From: Monodelphis domestica
Lineage: Eukaryota; Chordata; Mammalia; Didelphimorphia; Didelphidae
Direction of reading: 5' to 3'
Assembly (NCBI RefSeq): GCF_027887165.1
Contig: NC_077228.1
Coordinates: 178,354,499 to 178,418,498 of the forward strand
Length of the DNA stretch: 64,000 nucleotides
This document shows positions 58,386-64,000 of the stretch, in pieces. The position numbers and the translations under genes are program-made. Position 1 is the first letter of the stretch. Every line of letters begins with the position of its first letter. Under the pieces are notes generated by a model, which saw only the letters and a program-made list of their open reading frames with translations, ran no database searches and was not told where the DNA came from.

Positions 58386-58591
58386 TTTTTTTTAAACCCT
58401 TACCTTCTGAAGAACCTTAGAATCAATATTGTGTATTGGCTCCAAGGCAGAAGAGCAGTGAGAGCTAGGCAATGGGGGTTAAGTAACTTGTCCACAGTCA
58501 CACAGCTAGGAAGTGTCTGAGACCAGATTTGAACTTAGGACCTCCCTTCTTTGGGTCTGCCTCTTAATCCACTGAGCCACCCAGCTGCCCC
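58386..58591 (-). repeat. CORE-SINE (WALLSI-like)
   Basis: Reverse copy: ggctccaaggcagaagagca, cacagtcacacagctaggaa, actgagccacccagctgccc. Lies 30 bp from the solo LTR. Confidence 0.93.
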
Positions 58592-58689
58592 TCTAGTAAT
58601 TAACTTTTATATACATGTACTATCTCATCTGAAAAAGTAAAATGTTAGCTATTATAATTATTACAAACTGTTAATGCCTTAGACTTCAC

Positions 58690-58795
58690 CTAGCTCAACT
58701 TTCTCATTTATAATTGATGAAACTGAAGTCCATGGTGGAAGAATGTCTTGCCTGAGGACACAAAGCTTGTGAGTAACAGAACCTAATTATTTTCC
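58690..58795 (-). repeat. MIR fragment
   Basis: gatgaaactgaagtccatgg, cttgcctgaggacacaaagc. Confidence 0.7.
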
Positions 58796-61204
58796 ATAGC
58801 AAAAGCAGCAGCAGCATCCCAAATGCATGTCTACCTAGTTAAATACTTCATTCTATGTATAACTAATACACTTTGTACTTTAATCCACATCAGTTTCGAT
58901 GCGAAATGATTTCACATTTGAACAAAAAGTAATATTTAATTTGGTTAAGACTTACCAAAATCAGATGGAAGACTGACTTTTCAGAAATGAAGACTGAGGC
59001 CACAAATATATTTTAGCACTTTATTGTAAAGGGCATTCTCCCTGATTACCTTATTGACATGATCATTTATTCAGATAAATGTTCACCTTGTTTTTTTAAT
59101 CCAACCACACAGTTTTTATTATTTTGCAAATGACCTATCTTACCACATGATTTGTCTTATTTTTACAACAAAAAAATAAACAGATAATGGACCATGATCA
59201 TCATTAGAAAAATAGAATTTCTTTGAGTAGTCTTTGATGGACATCTCTGTGGAGACATTTGGGAAGAATCTGTGCCATGCAACAGCTTTCTGAGAAACTG
59301 ATCTAGGTTAACATTCACTTTCAATAGTTAAGCTTCTAGGAACCACAAGTTTCTCCAAGACCTTCCCCCTCCCAAAATACATCGGAATCGGGCTATAACA
59401 GTTTGTTTCAGAGAGGAATTTGGTATAAGGTATATTGTCTTGGACTCTGTCCAAGAAGGTTTAGTTACTGAAAGCACCTCATTATTAGGTGGTCTCACCA
59501 ATAAGGTGATCCACTGGCATAAACCCCATGGATGTTATAACAAGGCTTCATTGTAGTTAACCTAGGAAGCCAAGCACCTAATGGTTCTATCAGAAGAAAT
59601 CTTAAGAAATGAATTTCTTTTTGTATATGCGAAAAATCTTATGAGATAGAGGATCATGTGGCTGGGACTTTGCTTCAGTATTCATTTTCTGTAGCATCTC
59701 CCTTCACTGGTTTTCTGACTGTTCAGCTCTCATTTGATACATATTTTGGGATCCTTTTAAGGCTTTATCTTCTGATAGTGCTTTCTTATAAAGACACATT
59801 TAACCACACTTGGTAAATTATCATAGTTAAATGTGATTAGAGGGCAAGAAATAAAAAAAATCAGAAATTCACTTAAGTTTAGGTGGAGTTTCTGCTTAAA
59901 ATATATTTGAAGTAAGTGTCTAAACAAAATTAGAGAACAAAAGTATAAGAAAGCCATCAGTGACAGATGAAATGGATATATAACTTTTTAAAAGTCATCA
60001 TATATTACACAACTTCAATTTGATGAAACATCTCTATAATGTTTTTCCCCGTGACTTAATATTTTGAATGTGTTTTACTGCTGGAAAACACCATGTAAGA
60101 ACCATTTTGTTGGAGGAGCCTTATAATAATGTCTTTTGAATTAATGGGCAAGAACAGAATGTAGTTCTTAGGGAAGATTTAAAAATAAAACTTCATTCTG
60201 ATGACAAGTAAAAAAAAACCACGAGAATCAAATACATATAGTAGGTGCAAAAGGAAAAAAGTGGTCATTTACCTAAGAAATTTGATGTAATGCTTTACCC
60301 TAAGATTCCAACACTAAGACATCTAGCTTTTATTCTTTTACAATTGTACCTTCCTTCCATGAGTGAAGCCCTTTCTCCAGTGGATAGCTTTCCGGGTTCT
60401 TTGTCTGTTTGCTCTAAATACTTTCGGGCCTTGAATAAATTCAGGATCAGATGGTTACTTTACACATATTGAGTATATAGAGTGCAAATTATCTAAAAAC
60501 CAACTATTTTATCCTATAAATCTCCTATAGCACCCTAAAATAAATCATCCTATAATTTGCATGTAGTTTACAAAGCAATTAGTTATCCTCAATGAAAGTT
60601 ATTCTTTCTCTTATTATGTTAGGAAGCATTTGCTTTCTTGGGGCTATTTATAGAGTAAAAGAACACCCTTTTCTCGTATACTTGGCCAACTGCTTTATTT
60701 CAAGCAGTGAATTTTTCAATTTAAATCTTTCATCTATTCAGATGATGGCAAAAAGAATCATCAGGACCAAAGAAAAAAAGGCCTATCTTCATCAGAATAA
60801 ACTCTTTATATCTGATAACAACACTTACATGAGATAGTTATCTTATGACACATATATAAATAATATTATCTTATTTAAGTATTTGGGAACCTAAAAAGTT
60901 GTACTGAAAACAACAAAAACTGACTCTCCCATCCCATACTGCTCTTACCCCCCACCCCCACAAAGGGCAGCAACCTAAATAGTAGAAATAGCTCTGGGAG
61001 GTACCATGAAAAGGGAGCTCCATGTTTTATCAACATTTGTAATTATTTGATAATCACATTTCATAAGAACCATTACAACTTGCCAGATTGTAAAGCAATG
61101 AACAATATACAGAGATCAAGTGAGATTTGTGACTGTAGCTTTTATGTGGCATGGAACACCAAACAATAGGCCAGAAAATAAGGAGAGATTCAGATCATTA
61201 AGTA
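58796..61204. other. unassigned AT-rich stretch (about 2.4 kb)
   Basis: No confident repeat, gene or RNA. Frames of 65-81 codons (60245-60837) lack splice or domain support. 59340-59400 keeps a CpG-bearing phrase (acatcggaatcgggctataa). Confidence 0.45.
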
Positions 61205-61395
61205 AAGCTAGGATGATCACAGATCTAGAGTTGGAAGGGACTTCATAGATCATCTTGTCCAATCTAATCATTTTAAAGATGAAGACAGTGAGGACCAAAC
61301 TTGCTGAAGATAATTCCCACATATTGCATAGCAGAACTGGGATTTGAATTTAGGAACTGAGACTTTCTAGTTTTAGTGCTCTTTTCACTGTAAAA
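61205..61395 (-). repeat. MIR3-type SINE
   Basis: agttggaagggacttcatag, agatgaagacagtgaggacc, gaactgggatttgaatttag, tagtgctcttttcactgtaa. Confidence 0.82.
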
Positions 61396-61544
61396 AGTCT
61401 CTTTCACTTTTCTCAATATTTATTTTGTTAGATTTGCACACCATTCCAACTCTTGCTATGGTGGTGAATTTTTTGAATGGTGGTGAAATTTTCACAAGCA
61501 CACTCCAAAGCCCTCCTGTGATCTCCATGCAATATGGGACTGTA

Positions 61545-61645
61545 CAAGAGCTCTGGGCTCAGCCAGGAGACTTGGGTTCTCATCCTAGCTCAGTTAGGAA
61601 TTCAGCCTGAACCATGTCCCTGGGACTTTCTTCCTCTGTAAATAG
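61545..61645 (+). repeat. MIR fragment
   Basis: aagagctctgggctcagcca, gacttgggttctcatcctag, ccctgggactttcttcctct. Confidence 0.65.
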
Positions 61646-61929
61646 AACAGTTCTCAGGAAGTCTTCATTATTCCAAAAGTATTTAGAACTCTTCTTTGGG
61701 AGCTGCCTGAATAGCTCACGGGCACATGTGTCAGAATATTTTCTAAGATGGCAACTTGTCATCTTTGGAGGGTAATGGACTCAAATCATTCAATCATCTG
61801 TTGAAGGAGATTAGTGACAAACAATATTGTTTGGGGTCAAGAATGAGGCCTAATTATAATATAATAGGACAGATCTTGTGTGTTAACTGGCTGGAAGGCA
61901 ATTCCAAAAAAGGCAAAAAAGCAGAATTA

Positions 61930-62120
61930 GGGAGCAACTCAGTGGATTGAGAGCCAGGCCCAGAGATGGGAGGTCCTGGGTTCAAATCTGACCTCAGATA
62001 CTTCCTAGCTGTGTGACCCTGGGTAAGTCACTTGACCCCCATTGCCTAGCCTTTATCATTCTTCTGCCTTAGAACCAATACATAGTACTGATTCTAAGAC
62101 AGAAGGCAAGGGTTCAAAGA
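61930..62120 (+). repeat. CORE-SINE with perfect 15-bp target duplication
   Basis: gagcaactcagtggattgag, tcctgggttcaaatctgacc, gaccctgggtaagtcacttg, tgattctaagacagaaggca. It is flanked by aaaaaagcagaatta at 61915-61929 and 62121-62135 with no mismatch. Confidence 0.95.
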
Positions 62121-62232
62121 AAAAAAGCAGAATTATTGGGATAAGGGTATAGCGATAGCAGACTTCAGAGTCTGTTTTGATTGGGACAGGACTAATATGA
62201 ATTATAAGTCTGAGTGTGTATATATATTTATA

Positions 62233-62424
62233 AAGTCCTTTATCATCCATCTTAGATCAATACTATGTATTAATTCCAGGGCAGAAGAGTGGTAAGGGCT
62301 AGGCAATGGGGGTTAAATGACTTGTGCAGGATCACACAGCTGGGAATTGTCAGATCAGAATTGAATCCAGGACCTCCCATCTCTAGGCCTGGCTCTCAAT
62401 CCACCGAGTCACCTAGCTTCCTCC
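62233..62424 (-). repeat. CORE-SINE (WALLSI-like)
   Basis: Reverse copy: gggcagaagagtggtaaggg, gcaggatcacacagctggga, tctcaatccaccgagtcacc. Confidence 0.92.
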
Positions 62425-62675
62425 AAGGACATTTATTTTTTAAGAGGAATCTGTCAAAATCCAAATCTTAGTAGAATAGCAACAAAATATAGGAATTTTT
62501 GTACTCAACAAGCACCTGATAAGTGTTTGCTGAACTGAATGTTTCATCTAGAAAAAAATCAAAAAGATAACTGAGTTGAAATCCCTCACTATACAAATGT
62601 GGACATGGAAGCTCAAAGAGAAGTGACTTATGCTTTTAAGTTTTTCATAGTCTTACACATAGTAATATGTTTAGT

Positions 62676-62860
62676 AGAGTGTAACAATTAAAGGATTTTG
62701 AGTCAGTAGTTCTGTGTTCAAATTTCATCTCTATTTACTTCCTATATGATCTAAGGCAAGTCACTTAACTTTTCAGTGACTCAGGGTCCTCATCTGTAAA
62801 ATGATGTAATTGGATTGGATCTAAAGATCCTTCCAAGTTCTAAAATCTAAGATTACAAAA
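62676..62860 (+). repeat. MIR3-type SINE
   Basis: gtagttctgtgttcaaattt, aggcaagtcacttaactttt, cctcatctgtaaaatgatgt, agatccttccaagttctaaa. Confidence 0.85.
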
Positions 62861-62884
62861 CTTACTTTCAATATATTATTTATA

Positions 62885-63025
62885 GGGGCAGCTAGGAAGC
62901 ACAGTGGCTAGAACACCAGGTCTGGAGTCAGAAGGACCTGGGTTCAAATGTGGCCTCAGACACATCCTAGCTATATGATCTTGGGCAAGTTACTTAATCC
63001 TGATTGCCTAGCCCATGACACTTTT
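62885..63025 (+). repeat. CORE-SINE, 3'-truncated
   Basis: ggggcagctaggaagcacag, gacctgggttcaaatgtggc, cttgggcaagttacttaatc. The usual 3' end after cctagcccatgacac is missing. Confidence 0.9.
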
Positions 63026-63792
63026 CAATGTAAGTAGCAGCCTCAAAGTTGATCTGGCCACAAGGGGGCACATTCCAATTGTACTCATCTTTAGGCTAAA
63101 TTTTCAACCTGCCTAAACATGTTAGGGTTGAAAATTAAGGGATCATTTGGCTCTATGTGAAATAACAGAAGTTTGTTTACAAATTCTATTGGTTTCAGTT
63201 TACTTATCATGTAAAAAAGGGTAAAATCAATTTTAATTAAAAATACATGCTATTTTAAACTTCTCACAAGTTTGCCAAAGAGTTTGATACAAATTTTAAA
63301 GAGGGAAGAAACTGCTCTAGAGAATACTGAATTACTGTTACATGATGTGTGGTATTAACAAGTGAATCAGGACTGACAGCCATGATAGATGCATTCTCTA
63401 AATTTCATATGTGAATATGAAATAAGAGAAGAGGGAATTAAAAGATTTCAGTGCTAAAGTAAAATTAGAGGCAGCCTATGAGAGCTCAGACATCCATTAT
63501 CATGTTAAATATGGAGTCTGTTTTGGCAAGAAAGATTTTCTAGAAGATACTATTTTGTGTGGCTCATCTCAAACAACAAACTGGAGAATAGTATAATAAA
63601 CACTTTTAAGTAGAAAATATAAGTTTAAAAAATCTGATGCCATTTTAAACAGATTAAAATTTAATTTGAAAATGTGGCTGCATTACTACTTTTGGAGAAT
63701 CATTTATATCATTTATCAGAAGTAAATAAGTATTTAAACTGAAGCTTAGTCCAGAAATCTTAAACAGGATGGTGGTCATGTGCTGATATTAC
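63026..63792. other. unassigned; intronic if the edge exon is real
   Basis: AT-rich DNA with no repeat recognised between the last SINE and the donor of the edge exon. Confidence 0.45.
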
Positions 63793-64000
63793 CTAAGGTA
63801 TCCATTTCTTGAGTTCTTTCCAGCTCCTGGTCATGTGCGTTATCTGCCTTTACATGATTACCATCAACTTTCCATTCTTCATTTTGTATGATTCGAGTCA
63901 ACCTCATATCTACATAATTTGAATCCATTCCTTTGGTACTACCAGTTTCCAAAAGGTTTTCTGCTATACTATAATTTGAATTCTCTGTTCTTTGATTTAT
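63793..64000 (-). CDS. candidate internal/partial coding exon, gene continues beyond right edge
   Basis: On the minus strand the last 208 bases are open from the window edge for 69 codons and end one base into a codon at a good splice donor (TTAG/GTAATATC, GT at 63792-63791). The frame hits a TGA 13 bases past the donor, as expected for intron. The peptide is hydrophilic and acidic, rich in Asn, Glu and Asp (for example NEEWKVDGNHVKADNAHDQE), with no visible domain, signal or membrane segment. No repeat was recognised here. The exon ends in phase 1, which matches the phase-1 start of the next candidate exon to the left. I cannot name the gene. The call rests on frame, splice site and composition only; a chance open frame of 69 codons is possible. 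Confidence 0.5.

Noticed and set aside
1-64000. CRISPR arrays, operons, phage or prokaryotic defence systems
   Set aside because: No direct-repeat/spacer pattern, ribosome-binding sites or packed genes. Repeat content is clearly marsupial.

Overview
This window looks like a piece of a marsupial nuclear genome. It is AT-rich and CpG-poor. It is packed with tRNA-headed CORE-SINEs of the kind typical of marsupials (WALLSI/Mar1-like, with the signature gcacagtggatagagc ... gtgaccctgggcaagtcac). It also holds decayed LINE-1 pieces, L2/MIR relics, an old L3/CR1-like relic, a hAT DNA transposon, one solo retroviral LTR and many microsatellites. No bacterial, viral or organellar gene layout is visible. 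Almost all long open frames are chance or low-complexity frames, or lie inside repeats. Species cannot be fixed from sequence alone; repeat names are from memory and were not searched.

Layout: 1-9.6 kb holds mixed SINE/MIR and L1 fragments. 9.6-12.8 kb is a long unassigned AT-rich stretch. 12.8-15.4 kb is a nest of L1 3' ends and SINEs. 16.6-21.5 kb has a CT/CA microsatellite, a broken L1 and a long copy of an old repeat I call family C. 21.6-25.9 kb carries MIR/SINE copies and a candidate conserved noncoding block near 24.2 kb. 26.5-27.5 kb is a 948-bp GGAA/GGGA array with an internal 260-bp duplication. 28-41.6 kb is a gene-desert-like stretch with a TG/CG alternating tract, several AT-rich candidate enhancer blocks (strongest near 37.1-37.7 kb), and antisense L1 remains. 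41.6-47 kb is more L2, SINE and L1. 48.7-51.5 kb is a complete but dead hAT-Charlie-like transposon with a younger L1 inserted in it. 51.5-63 kb holds L3-like, L2, MIR, SINE and a CpG-preserving solo LTR.

The only protein-coding signal I can argue for is a set of three candidate exons on the minus strand: 64000-63793 (runs off the window edge), 48523-48242 and 47645-47605. Each has plausible splice sites and the reading phases join without a stop. If real, one split gene is transcribed leftwards from beyond the right edge, and the hAT element, LTR and many SINEs lie in its roughly 15-kb intron. I do not recognise the product. Everything else is best read as intronic or intergenic DNA shaped by successive transposon waves, with a few islands that may be regulatory.
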